Part shown: piece after piece, positions 24,800 to 33,675 of the stretch
How the letters are laid out: the number at the start of each line of letters is the position of its first letter
How positions within the stretch are numbered: position 1 is the first letter of the stretch
The notes under the pieces: generated by a model
What the model was told of the DNA's origin: nothing
What the model saw: only the letters and a program-made list of their open reading frames with translations
The model's database searches: none
Translations under genes and position numbers: made by a program
Assembly: GCF_049999945.1 (NCBI RefSeq)
Contig: NZ_JBLYUB010000004.1
Location: 62,001-126,000, forward strand
DNA length: 64,000 nucleotides
Source of the DNA: Planosporangium spinosum
GTDB lineage: Bacteria; Actinomycetota; Actinomycetes; Mycobacteriales; Micromonosporaceae
Direction: 5' to 3'

Positions 24800-25659
24800 G
24801 CAGTGAGCGGACGAAGGGACACCCTCCCGTCACCCACCTGGGGGCGGCGTTCGGGGTGGAGTTCGACGCCGCGTTGCTGCGCCGGGCGCTGACCCACCGC
24901 TCGTACGCGTACGAGAACGGCGGCCTGCCCACCAACGAGCGGCTGGAGTTCCTCGGCGACTCGGTACTCGGCGTAGTGATCACGACGGCCCTGTTCCACA
25001 ACCATCCGGACCTGCCCGAGGGGCAACTGGCCAAGCTGCGCGCCAGCGTGGTCAACATGCGTGCGCTCGCCGACGTGGCGCGCGGCCTGGGCCCGGCCGG
25101 GCTCGGCCCGTACCTGCTGCTCGGCAAGGGCGAGGAGACCACCGGCGGGCGCGACAAGGCGAGCATCCTGGCCGACACCCTCGAAGCCCTGCTCGGCGCG
25201 ATCTACCTCCAGCACGGCCTGGAGACGGCGACCGGGGTGATCCACCGGCTGTTCGACCCGCTGATGGCGGACGCGGCCGGCCGGGGCGCGGCGCTGGACT
25301 GGAAGACCAGCCTCCAGGAACTGACCGCCGGGCTCGGCCTGGGCGTGCCGGAGTACCGCATCGACGAGGCCGGCCCCGACCACGCCAAGACCTTCACCGC
25401 GTGGGCGGTGGTGGCCGGCGAGCGGTACGGCGGCTCCGACGGGCGCAGCAAGAAAGAGGCCGAGCAGCGGGCCGCCGAGGCGGCGTGGCGGGAACTGTCC
25501 GCCCGGGCCGAACGTGCCACCGCCACCGCGGTCGCGCAGGACAGCGCGGAGCCGGGTACAGCCGCCGAGGCCGGGCACGTCGCCCGGGACGCGGTCGACG
25601 ACCAGGTGACGCCACCGGCCGGAGGGAAGCGGTCGGCCGGTCCGGCGCCGGCCACCTGA
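24796..25659 (+). CDS. rnc: Ribonuclease III
   Basis: RNase III cuts double-stranded RNA, including the rRNA precursor. The signature NERLEFLGDSVLGVVIT lies at about 41-57 with catalytic Glu and Asp, and DTLEALLGAIYL (about 128-139) carries the second acidic pair. A double-stranded RNA binding domain follows (about 164-235, with GSDGRSKKEAEQRAAEAAW). The last 50 residues are Ala/Pro-rich and extra to the fold. ATG 24796 overlaps the plsX stop (ATGA), so the genes are translationally coupled. Confidence 0.97.
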   Translation: MSSERTKGHPPVTHLGAAFGVEFDAALLRRALTHRSYAYENGGLPTNERLEFLGDSVLGVVITTALFHNHPDLPEGQLAKLRASVVNMRALADVARGLGPAGLGPYLLLGKGEETTGGRDKASILADTLEALLGAIYLQHGLETATGVIHRLFDPLMADAAGRGAALDWKTSLQELTAGLGLGVPEYRIDEAGPDHAKTFTAWAVVAGERYGGSDGRSKKEAEQRAAEAAWRELSARAERATATAVAQDSAEPGTAAEAGHVARDAVDDQVTPPAGGKRSAGPAPAT

Positions 25660-25662
25660 GCC

Positions 25663-26841
25663 ATGGCGATCGACCAGACCCCGCCCGGTAGCGCCACGAG
25701 CCCGCAGGCCCGGCTTGCCGCCGCGAGGTGGCGGCGCTGGCGCTGGCTCGGGCTGCCGCTGGCGGTCTACCTCGGTACCCGGCTGGTCCAGTTCGCGCTG
25801 GTCGCCTGGATGCTGCCGCCGGACGGCAGCACCGTGGCCGACCGGCTACTGTCCTGGGACTCCGGCTGGTTCGTACGGGTGGCCCGCGACGGCTACCCGC
25901 ACGGCGTGGCCGCCGATCCCGGCCGCGACGACACCTCCGGGGGCCTGGCGTTCTTCCCCGGGTACCCGTTACTGGTGCGCGGCCTGCACCAGGTGACCAG
26001 GCTGGACTTCGGCGACGCGGCACTGGTGGTGTCCTGGATCGCCGCCGCGGCCGCGGCCGTCGGCCTGTTCGCCCTCGCCCGGCGGCTGTACGACAGCCGG
26101 GTGGCGGCGATCCTGACCGTGCTGTTCTGCGCCCAGCCGATGTCGGTCGTGCTGTCGATGGGGTACTCGGAGGGCCTGTTCGTCGCGTTCGTCGCCGGCG
26201 CCCTGCTCGCCGCCCACCGGCGCTCCTGGCTCGCGGCCGGCCTGTGCGGGCTGGCCGCCGCGCTGACCCGGCCGACCGGTGCCGCGGTCGCGGTCGCGCT
26301 CGCCGTCGTGGCGTTCGTCGCGGTACGCGAGCGCCGGCCCGACCGCTGGCGCGCCGTCGCCGCGGCCGTGCCGGCGCTGCTCGGCGTGCCGGCCTACCTG
26401 GGGTGGGTCGGCTGGCGAACCGGTGACTGGCACGCCTGGTTCGACATCCAGACCGCCGGCTGGGGCACGACGTTCGACTTCGGTCTGGGCGCGGGCACGT
26501 TCGTGCTGAACGCGCTGCGCAGCGGCGACGGCTGGGTGCAGGTCAGCGTCGCCCTGTTGCTGATCGCCGCGGTGGTCGCCGCGGGCGTGGCGGTCGCCCG
26601 CCGGGTCTGGCCGCCGCTGCTGGTGTACGGGCTGGTCGCGCTCGTGCTCGCCATCGGCCAGAGCGGTTACTACCATTCCAAGCCGCGGCTGCTCGTACCC
26701 GTGCTGGTCATCCTCGTGCCGGGGGCGCTGGCGCTGGCGCGGGCCCGGCCCCGCACGGCGGTGTCCGTCCTGGCCGGCTATTCGCTGTTCGGCCTGTGGT
26801 ACGGCGCCTACCTGATCACCGTCTGGCGCTTCGCCATCTAA
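25663..26841 (+). CDS. Polytopic GT-C (PIG-V-like) mannosyltransferase family protein
   Basis: The 392 residues hold eight or more hydrophobic segments. The first loop reads LSWDSGWFVRVARDGYP (about 64-80), the WD-x-x-W(F/Y) pattern with acidic catalytic residue seen in GT-C enzymes of the PIG-V type, followed by FFPGYPLLVRGL. It should move a sugar from a polyprenyl-phosphate donor to a lipid or protein outside the membrane; donor and acceptor are unknown. It starts 3 bp after rnc and ends 11 bp before mutM, so it belongs to that operon. A second gene of this class is at 55.4-56.6 kb. Confidence 0.8.
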   Translation: MAIDQTPPGSATSPQARLAAARWRRWRWLGLPLAVYLGTRLVQFALVAWMLPPDGSTVADRLLSWDSGWFVRVARDGYPHGVAADPGRDDTSGGLAFFPGYPLLVRGLHQVTRLDFGDAALVVSWIAAAAAAVGLFALARRLYDSRVAAILTVLFCAQPMSVVLSMGYSEGLFVAFVAGALLAAHRRSWLAAGLCGLAAALTRPTGAAVAVALAVVAFVAVRERRPDRWRAVAAAVPALLGVPAYLGWVGWRTGDWHAWFDIQTAGWGTTFDFGLGAGTFVLNALRSGDGWVQVSVALLLIAAVVAAGVAVARRVWPPLLVYGLVALVLAIGQSGYYHSKPRLLVPVLVILVPGALALARARPRTAVSVLAGYSLFGLWYGAYLITVWRFAI

Positions 26842-26852
26842 GAGGAGGGGCA

Positions 26853-27707
26853 GTGCCCGAGCTACCCGAGGTCGAGACCGTCCGCCGGGGCCTGGACCAA
26901 TGGGTCACCGGTCGCCGGATAAAGAGCGCCGAGGTGCTGCACCCGCGCGCCGTGCGCCGGCACGTGCCCGGCCCGGTCGACTTCGTCGCGGCGCTCGCCG
27001 ACCGTACGGTGACCGGGGTCCGCCGCCGCGGCAAGTACCTGTGGCTGCCGCTCGACGACGGCGCGGCGGTCATCGGCCACCTCGGCATGTCCGGCCAGAT
27101 GCTGTTGCAGCCGGTCGGCACGCCCGACGAGACCCACCTGCGGGTCCGGTTCCGTTTCGACGACGACGGTCCGGAGCTGCGCTTCGTCGACCAGCGGACG
27201 TTCGGCGGGCTGTCGATCTCGCCCGGCGGCGCGGAGCTGCCACCCGAGATCTCGCACATCGCGCTCGACCCGGTGGACCCGTCCTTCGTGGACGAGCGGT
27301 TCGTCGACGACCTGAGGCGCAAGCGCACCGGAGTGAAGCGGGCGCTGCTCGACCAGACGTTGATCTCCGGCGTGGGCAACATCTACGCCGATGAGTCGCT
27401 GTGGCGGGCCCGGCTGCACTGGGCGCGCCCGACCGAGACGCTCACCCGGCCGCAGGCGCGTACCCTGCTCGGTCACGTACGCGACGTGCTCAACGAGGCG
27501 ATCGGGCAGGGCGGCACGAGTTTCGACGCGCTGTACGTCAATGTCAACGGCGACAGCGGGTACTTCGACCGGTCGCTGGCCGTCTACGGCAGAGGCGGGC
27601 TGCCCTGCCCGCGCTGCGCTGCACCGGTGCGCCGGGAGGCGTTCATGAACCGCTCGTCGTACTCCTGTCCGCGCTGCCAGCCCCGGCCGCGGCAGCCGCG
27701 CCCCTAG
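26853..27707 (+). CDS. mutM: Formamidopyrimidine-DNA glycosylase
   Basis: MutM (Fpg) removes 8-oxoguanine and formamidopyrimidines. After removal of the start residue the protein begins PELPEVETVRRGL, with the catalytic proline. HLGMSGQML, SGVGNIYADESLW (about 171-183) and the C-terminal zinc finger with CPRC and CPRC pairs (about 252-278, around YGRGGLPCPRC and SYSCPRCQPRP) are all present. GTG 26853 has AGAGGAGG 4 nt upstream. The stop TAG overlaps the stop of the converging gene. Confidence 0.98.
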   Translation: MPELPEVETVRRGLDQWVTGRRIKSAEVLHPRAVRRHVPGPVDFVAALADRTVTGVRRRGKYLWLPLDDGAAVIGHLGMSGQMLLQPVGTPDETHLRVRFRFDDDGPELRFVDQRTFGGLSISPGGAELPPEISHIALDPVDPSFVDERFVDDLRRKRTGVKRALLDQTLISGVGNIYADESLWRARLHWARPTETLTRPQARTLLGHVRDVLNEAIGQGGTSFDALYVNVNGDSGYFDRSLAVYGRGGLPCPRCAAPVRREAFMNRSSYSCPRCQPRPRQPRP

Positions 27708-28366
27708 ACCGGTACCGGCGCGGCCGGACCGGTCAACCAGGCCGGCAGGGTCGCGTACCCGTGCGGCGGCACCAGATCGCTGACCATGCCGAATCCGGCG
27801 TGCCGGACCGCCTGCAACAGCCACGCCTCGTCGAGCGCGTCCGGCGGCACGGCGTGGACCAGGTGACCGTCGCCCGGCTGCGCGCCCGCGCCGTCCCAGT
27901 GCCGGTACCGCCGCCAGGACCCGTCGAACACGCAGATCGCGGCGCCCAGCGTGCGGTAGCTCGGGTCCGGTGGCTCACCCGGGTTGAGGACGGCGTCGGG
28001 CAGGCCGGCCCGCCGCGCGGCGGCGACCGCGACGGCGACCGGGCCGATCGAGTACGGGCTGGTGGGCGCCCGGTCGAGGAACACGCCGTGTACGGGGTAG
28101 CCCGCCCACCGGTAGACGTCGGCGACGACCAGCTCCGGCGGCCGGGTGGCGAACCGCAGGTCGACGTATCCGAGCAGCCGCGCCCCGGCGGTGCGCAGAC
28201 GGGCCGCCGCCGCCGTGTAGGCGGGGTCCCGGCCGTTGCCCGGTCCGTCGGCGACGTTGAGGACGACCGTCAGCGCGCCGGCACGCGCGGCCACGTAGCC
28301 GATGATCGTCTCCCACGCCTCCGGCGCCATGAGCGGATGGGCGTCCAGCCGGAGCAGCGTCGTCAC
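27704..28366 (-). CDS. Spherulation-specific family 4 (spherulin 4)-like protein
   Basis: The 220 residues resemble the spherulin-4 family, a TIM-barrel-like fold related to endo-galactosaminidase-type glycosidases: LTVVLNVADGPGNGRDPAYTAAAARL (of which NVADGPGNGRDPAY is most telling), GARLLGYVDLRFATR, and VHGVFLDRAPTS with an acidic residue where a catalytic one is expected. No signal peptide is visible from GTG 28366, and no clear ribosome binding site. It follows the CAP-domain gene by 35 bp and may be coupled to it. Function is unknown; sugar cleavage is a guess from the fold. Confidence 0.65.
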   Translation of the reverse strand: MTTLLRLDAHPLMAPEAWETIIGYVAARAGALTVVLNVADGPGNGRDPAYTAAAARLRTAGARLLGYVDLRFATRPPELVVADVYRWAGYPVHGVFLDRAPTSPYSIGPVAVAVAAARRAGLPDAVLNPGEPPDPSYRTLGAAICVFDGSWRRYRHWDGAGAQPGDGHLVHAVPPDALDEAWLLQAVRHAGFGMVSDLVPPHGYATLPAWLTGPAAPVPV

Positions 28367-28401
28367 ACCGGGGACAACGACGCCCGCGCCGCCGGGTGTC
28401 G

Positions 28402-29331
28402 CTACTTCCCCAGGTCCTGGGTCCAGTACGGCGTGCCATCGGCCGAGACGGCGACGCCGACCCCGATCGCGCGCGCGTCGCAGTCCAGCATGCGCTGGCG
28501 CGACTGCTTGTTGTCCAGCCAGGCCTGTACGACGTCGCGGGCCGAGCCGGCGCCGCGCGCGACGTTCTCCGACAGCGGGTCGTGGTAGCCGGCGGCGCGC
28601 ATCCGGTCCGCGGCCGAGCTGCGGTCGCTGCCGGTCTGGCCGAGGAAACCGTTCGCGGCCATGTCGGCGCTGTGCTCGCGGGCCGACGTGCGCAGCCGGG
28701 GGTCGGTGCGGACCGGGTCGCACTTGGTCCGGCGGCGCAGGCCGTTGACGAGCGCGACGGCGGCGTCCTCCACCGCGGTGTTGCCCACCGCGACCCGGCC
28801 CCCCGTCGCCGACGGGGTCGGTGACGGCGTCGGCGTCGGCGTGGCGTCGGGTGACTCGGTCGGGACCGGGATCTCCGGGGTGGCCTGCGGCGCGAGGGTG
28901 GCCGCCGGTGGCTGGTCGAGCAGTCCCGGCAGGTTGGGTTTGGCGTTGTCGTCGGACCTGCCGGCGAACACCGGGCCGAGCAGGACGGTGACGAGGCCGA
29001 TGGAGATGACGATCGCGCAGACCATGCCGGTGATCGCCAGCGGGCCCATCCGGCGCCGGGCACCGGGCGCCGGCGCCGGTTCGTCGTCGTAGGTCTCCTC
29101 GTACGCCCACGGGCCGGGGGGCGGGCCGGCGTACGGCCTACCGCCGTAGTACGGGTCCGTGTCGTAGTACCGCTCGGTGGGGTCGTCGTCGTAGGCCTGC
29201 GTGCGGTCGTCGTACGGTCCCCGGCGCGCCGGACCGGGGTGTGCCGCCGGCAGCGGGGCCGTGTGCGCCCACGGGTCCGACGGGTGCGGGTCGGTTCTGT
29301 CGTCCGGCGTCCGGCCGCTCAGCTTGGACAC
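28402..29331 (-). CDS. Membrane-anchored CAP/SCP-domain protein
   Basis: The 309 residues have a Pro/Tyr/Asp-rich cytoplasmic part (about 1-95), one membrane segment (MGPLAITGMVCAIVISIGLV at about 95-114), a Pro/Thr linker, and a CAP domain (about 185-309). That domain is seen by VNGLRRRTKCDPVRTDPRL, REHSADMAANGFLGQ, SENVARGAGSARDVVQAWL and IGVGVAVSADGTPYWTQDLG. Related actinobacterial proteins are exported and their function is open. GTG 29331 has GCAGGAGG 6 nt upstream. The spherulin-4-like gene follows. Confidence 0.9.
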   Translation of the reverse strand: MSKLSGRTPDDRTDPHPSDPWAHTAPLPAAHPGPARRGPYDDRTQAYDDDPTERYYDTDPYYGGRPYAGPPPGPWAYEETYDDEPAPAPGARRRMGPLAITGMVCAIVISIGLVTVLLGPVFAGRSDDNAKPNLPGLLDQPPAATLAPQATPEIPVPTESPDATPTPTPSPTPSATGGRVAVGNTAVEDAAVALVNGLRRRTKCDPVRTDPRLRTSAREHSADMAANGFLGQTGSDRSSAADRMRAAGYHDPLSENVARGAGSARDVVQAWLDNKQSRQRMLDCDARAIGVGVAVSADGTPYWTQDLGK

Positions 29332-29692
29332 GCGTCGCCTCCTGCCCGTCCCACCCCCGGTATCCGACGCGGCCGACCGTACGCGTGCGGACAGCCGCGT
29401 GACAACCACACGGCGACATCGTGGCAGTACAGACACGGTGAGAGTCGCATCACCAATCGACCGGAAGGGATGCGCTCGGGCCGTCGTCTTCGGTATGATG
29501 AGGACTATCGCTCGACGTCCCAGCAAGGCGCGTCTGCGCCGGCTGAGGCTGAGCTTGACTCCATAGCCACGGCGACGGACCATAGAGATGATGTCGCCAG
29601 TCGCGCCCAAGCCTGCCTTTGTGCAGTGACCGCGAAACGCACTGGGCGCGCGCTTAGGCCGGCCGACCGGCTGCGCATTACAAGGAGACGAT
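29332..29692. other. Long non-coding interval between the CAP gene and the small coiled-coil gene
   Basis: It holds the start region of the minus-strand CAP gene and the leader of the plus-strand gene at 29693. A TATGAT hexamer at 29494-29499 could start a message with a leader of about 185 nt. The leader contains CAGTG and CACTG as an inverted pair around 29625-29645. No open frame here looks like a protein. Confidence 0.5.
29494..29499 (+). promoter_or_regulatory. Possible -10 hexamer TATGAT
   Basis: TATGAT in a GC-rich setting matches the housekeeping -10 well, but no good -35 is found 16-18 bp upstream. It would serve the small coiled-coil gene. Confidence 0.35.
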
Positions 29693-29884
29693 ATGGCGAA
29701 GGCCCTCTTCGGCCACGTTGGCAGCGCGCCCGACCGGCGTCTGCTCGACGAGGTCACCCAACTGCGTGCCAAGGTACGGGCACTTGAGTTCGAGGTAGCA
29801 AGGCTACGCGCGGAGAACGACCGGCTCGCCGCCGCGGCGTCGGACGCCGACCTGCTGCGCCTGCCAGAACCGGCACTGGCCTGA
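29693..29884 (+). CDS. Small conserved coiled-coil protein of unknown function
   Basis: The 63 residues start MAKALFGHVGSAPDRRLLDE and continue with a heptad-rich helix VTQLRAKVRALEFEVARLRAEN (about 21-42) before a short Ala/Leu tail. AAGGAGA lies 5-6 nt before the ATG, one of the best ribosome binding sites in the window, so it is a real gene and probably well expressed. I recall similar small proteins (MAKALLGHVGG-type starts) across Streptomyces and relatives, but no function. A dimeric coiled coil is the only structural prediction I can make. Confidence 0.85.
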   Translation: MAKALFGHVGSAPDRRLLDEVTQLRAKVRALEFEVARLRAENDRLAAAASDADLLRLPEPALA

Positions 29885-29897
29885 ACTACGACGGACG

Positions 29898-29924
29898 AGC
29901 CCGCCGAATGCGGTTGGGCGGGCC
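29898..29924 (+). terminator. Possible terminator after the small coiled-coil gene
   Basis: A stem of 7-8 bp (GCCCGCC with GGCGGGC, plus flanking) with a loop of 11 nt lies 14 nt after the stop codon. No U-run follows. Confidence 0.45.
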
Positions 29925-30099
29925 CTGCCGCAAGCCGGACCGGCACAATGACACAAAGCGCGCCGACACACCTACCCGGTGATCGGCGCGCAGCCGTGTC
30001 CGAGGGCTGGGTCGGGGTGCCGCTACCAGGCCGGCCGTGGCCGACACGGTACCCTCGCGGGGTAACCGTCCGCCCGACCATTCGCCATACCGGAGATTC

Positions 30100-33000
30100 G
30101 TGCATCTCAAGACCCTGACCGTGAAGGGCTTCAAGTCCTTCGCCTCAGCGACGACCATGAAACTCGAGCCGGGGATCACCTGCGTGGTCGGGCCCAACGG
30201 CTCGGGCAAGTCGAACGTCGTCGACGCGATCGCCTGGGTCCTCGGCGAGCAGGGCGCGAAGGCGCTGCGCGGCGGCAAGATGGAAGACGTGATCTTCGCC
30301 GGCACGTCCGGCCGGGCCCCGCTCGGCCGTGCCGAGGTCACCCTCACGATCGACAACACCGACGGCGCCCTGCCCATCGACTACACCGAGGTGTCGATCA
30401 CCCGCCGGATGTTCCGCTCCGGCGAGAGCGAGTACGAGATCAACGGCAACCACTGCCGTCTGCTCGACATCCAGGAACTGCTGTCCGACTCCGGTATCGG
30501 CCGGGAGATGCACATCATCGTCGGCCAGGGCCGGCTCGACGGCATGCTGCACGCCAAGCCCGAGGACCGCCGCGCCTTCATCGAAGAGGCCGCCGGTGTT
30601 CTCAAGCACCGCAAGCGCAAGGAAAAGGCGCTGCGCAAGCTGGACGCGATGCAGACCAACCTCAACCGGCTGTCCGATCTGACCGCCGAGCTGCGCCGCC
30701 AGCTCAAGCCGCTGGGCAAGCAGGCCGAGGTGGCCCGGCGTGCCGCCGGCATCCAGGCCGACCTGCGCGACGCCCGGCTGCGGCTGCTCGCCGACGACCT
30801 CGCGACGCTGCGCGAGACCCTCGACAAGGAGATCGCGGACGAGACGGCGCTACGCGAGCGGCGCGAGCAGATCGAGCGGGAGGCGGCCGCGGTCGGCGCG
30901 CGGCTCGCCGCCCTCGAGGCCGCCCACGCGGCCGACGCCCCGGTCCTGGCCCGGGCACAGGAGACCTGGTACCGGCTGTCGGCCCTGCAGGAGCGGTTCC
31001 GCTCCACCCACCAGCTGGCCGGCGAGCGGCTTCGCAACCTGTCGGTGAGCACCGAGGACGAGCGGCCCGGCCGTGACCCGGCGCAGTTGGAGGCCGAGTC
31101 CGAGCGGGTCCGCGAGCAGGAGGCCATGCTGCGCGCGGAGCTGGAGAGCGCGCGGGACCGCCTCGCCGAGGCGGTCGAGGAGCGCCAGCAGCTCGAACGG
31201 CAACTGGCAGAGGCGGAGAAGGCGCTGGTCGCGGCGCACAAGGCGATCGCCGACCGGCGGGAGGGGCTGGCGAAGCTGGCCGGCCAGGTCGAGTCGGCCC
31301 GCAGCCGCACCACCGCCGCCGGTGACGAGATCTCCCGGCTCGCGGCGGGTCTGGTCGAGGCGCAGGGCCGGCTGGACACCGCGCAGGAGGCGTACGACGC
31401 GCAGGCCGCCGGCGCCACCGAGGCCGACCGCGACGACGCCGAGCTGGAGCTGCGCCACAGCGAGGCGGTCCGCATCCACGACGCCGCCGCCGCCACGGTC
31501 AAGCAGCTCAGCGACGCCGAGCGCGCCGCCGAGCGCGAGGTCACCCAGTGGAAGGCCCGCGAGGAAGCGCTGTCGATGGGCCTTCGCCGCAAGGACGGCG
31601 CCGGCGCCCTGCTGGCCCGCGCCGACCGGGTCCCCGGCCTGCTGGGCAGCGTGGCCGCGCTGCTGTCGGTGGAGGCCGGCCATGAGGCGGCGCTGGCCGC
31701 CGCGCTCGGCGCACTGGCCGACGCCGTGGCCGTGGAGAGCGTCGACGGCGCCGTCGCCGCGGTCGAGCTGCTCAAGACCGACGACGCCGGCCGGGCCGCA
31801 CTGCTGGTCGCCTCGGCCGACACCGACCAGGACGGGCTGCGTACCGAGCGCCCGCCGCTGCCGCCCGGCGCGCACTTCGCGCTCGACCTGGTGGAGGCGC
31901 CCGAGCAGCTACGGCCGGCGCTGAAACGGGCGCTGAACAACGTCGTCTTCGCCCCGGACGTCGCCACCGCACAGCGGATCGTCGGGTACGCCCCGGCGCT
32001 GCGCGCGGTCACCCCGGACGGCGACGTGTTCGGCGCGTACGCGGCGGTCGGCGGCTCGGGCAAGGCGCCGAGCTTCATCGAGGTACAGGCAGCCGTCGAA
32101 GAGGCCCGGCAGAAGAAGGTCGACGCCGAGACCCGGGTCGCGCAGCTGCGCGGTGAACTGGAGACGGCGCGGGAAGCCCTCGCCGAGGCCAAGGAGCGGG
32201 TGTCGGCCGCCGCCACGGCCAAGCGGCAGGCCGAGAGCGAGCGCAACGTCGCGGCGCGCAAGCTCGCCGAGCTGGGGGCCGCCGCGAAGTCGGCGCGCGC
32301 CGAGGCCGAGCGGCTGGCGGCCGGCAAGGCCAAGGCCGAGGCCGCCCGCGAAGAGGCCCTCATGAAGCTCGCCGAGCTGGAGGAGCGGCTGCGGCTGGCG
32401 GAGGACTCGCCGATCGAGGACGATCCGTCCACAGCGGAGCGCGACGAGTTGGCCGCGACCGTGCCACAGGCGCGCCAGCGCGAGATGGACGTGCGGCTGG
32501 CCGTGCGTACCGCGGAGGAGCGGGTCGGCGCCATCACCGGCCGCGCGGACTCGCTGGCCCGCCAGGCCGCGGCCGAGCGGGCGGCCCGGGAGCGGGCGGC
32601 CGCCCGGCGCGCGGCCCGGGCGCGCGGTGCCGCCGTCGCGAAGGCCGTCGTCACCGCCGCCGAGCACGCGCTCGCCGCGATCGCCCGGTCGCTGGAGGAG
32701 GCGGCGGCGCACCGCGACACCGTCGCCGAGGCCCGCGCGCTGCGCGAGGAGGAGCTGACCGCGGTCCGCACCCAGGCCGGCGAGCTGCGCACCGAGCTGG
32801 AGCGGCTGACCAGTGCCGTGCACCGCGACGAGGTGGCCCGCGCCGAGCAGCGGCTGCGCATCGAGCAGTTGGAGGCCAGGGCGGCCGAGGAGTTCGGGCT
32901 CGACCCGGACACGCTGGTCGCCGAGTACGGCCCGGACGTGCTCGTACCGCCGACGCAGGCCGAGATCGCCGCCGCGGCCGCCGCCGACCGGCCCGAGCCG

Positions 33001-33675
33001 AAGCCGGTGCCCTACGACCGGGCGACCCAGGAGAAGCGCGCCGCGAAGGGCGAGCGCGACCTGGCCCTGCTGGGCAAGGTCAACCCGCTGGCGCTGGAGG
33101 AGTTCGCGGCGCTGGAGGAGCGCTACAAGTTCCTGTCCGACCAGCTCGAAGACCTCAAGAAGACGCGGCGTGACCTGTTGACGGTCGTCAAGGACGTCGA
33201 CGACCGGATCCTGGAGGTCTTCACCGAGGCTTTCCACGACACCGCCCGCGAGTTCCAGCAGGTCTTCAGCGTGCTGTTCCCGGGCGGCGAGGGCCGGCTG
33301 GTGCTCACCGACCCCGACGACATGCTCACCACCGGCGTCGAGGTGGAGGCCCGGCCGCCGGGCAAGAAGATCAAGCGGCTGTCGCTGCTGTCGGGTGGCG
33401 AGCGGTCGCTCACGGCGGTCGCGATGCTCTGCGCGATCTTCCGGGCCCGCCCCAGCCCGTTCTACATCATGGACGAGGTCGAGGCCGCGCTCGACGACGT
33501 CAACCTCGGCCGGCTGATCACGCTGTTCGAGCAGCTCAGGGAGAAGAGTCAGCTGATCATCATTACCCACCAGAAGCGCACCATGGAGGTCGCCGACGCG
33601 CTGTACGGCGTGACCATGCGCAACGGCGTCACCGAAGTGATCAGCCAGCGGCTGCGGCAGGACGAGGCGGCGTGA
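30100..33675 (+). CDS. smc: Chromosome segregation protein SMC
   Basis: SMC compacts and separates chromosomes as a long coiled-coil dimer. The 1191 residues start VHLKTLTVKGFKSFAS with Walker A VGPNGSGKSN (about 30-39). Two long Glu/Ala/Arg-rich coiled coils flank a hinge (about 500-670, with VPGLLGSVAALL and FGAYAAVGGSG). The C-terminal head has the signature LSLLSGGERSLTA (about 1094-1106) and Walker B FYIMDEVEAALDD (about 1122-1134). GTG 30100 has GGAG 4 nt upstream. The HAD gene overlaps its stop; ftsY follows 2.5 kb later, as in most actinobacteria. scpA and scpB are not in the window. Confidence 0.99.
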   Translation: MHLKTLTVKGFKSFASATTMKLEPGITCVVGPNGSGKSNVVDAIAWVLGEQGAKALRGGKMEDVIFAGTSGRAPLGRAEVTLTIDNTDGALPIDYTEVSITRRMFRSGESEYEINGNHCRLLDIQELLSDSGIGREMHIIVGQGRLDGMLHAKPEDRRAFIEEAAGVLKHRKRKEKALRKLDAMQTNLNRLSDLTAELRRQLKPLGKQAEVARRAAGIQADLRDARLRLLADDLATLRETLDKEIADETALRERREQIEREAAAVGARLAALEAAHAADAPVLARAQETWYRLSALQERFRSTHQLAGERLRNLSVSTEDERPGRDPAQLEAESERVREQEAMLRAELESARDRLAEAVEERQQLERQLAEAEKALVAAHKAIADRREGLAKLAGQVESARSRTTAAGDEISRLAAGLVEAQGRLDTAQEAYDAQAAGATEADRDDAELELRHSEAVRIHDAAAATVKQLSDAERAAEREVTQWKAREEALSMGLRRKDGAGALLARADRVPGLLGSVAALLSVEAGHEAALAAALGALADAVAVESVDGAVAAVELLKTDDAGRAALLVASADTDQDGLRTERPPLPPGAHFALDLVEAPEQLRPALKRALNNVVFAPDVATAQRIVGYAPALRAVTPDGDVFGAYAAVGGSGKAPSFIEVQAAVEEARQKKVDAETRVAQLRGELETAREALAEAKERVSAAATAKRQAESERNVAARKLAELGAAAKSARAEAERLAAGKAKAEAAREEALMKLAELEERLRLAEDSPIEDDPSTAERDELAATVPQARQREMDVRLAVRTAEERVGAITGRADSLARQAAAERAARERAAARRAARARGAAVAKAVVTAAEHALAAIARSLEEAAAHRDTVAEARALREEELTAVRTQAGELRTELERLTSAVHRDEVARAEQRLRIEQLEARAAEEFGLDPDTLVAEYGPDVLVPPTQAEIAAAAAADRPEPKPVPYDRATQEKRAAKGERDLALLGKVNPLALEEFAALEERYKFLSDQLEDLKKTRRDLLTVVKDVDDRILEVFTEAFHDTAREFQQVFSVLFPGGEGRLVLTDPDDMLTTGVEVEARPPGKKIKRLSLLSGGERSLTAVAMLCAIFRARPSPFYIMDEVEAALDDVNLGRLITLFEQLREKSQLIIITHQKRTMEVADALYGVTMRNGVTEVISQRLRQDEAA

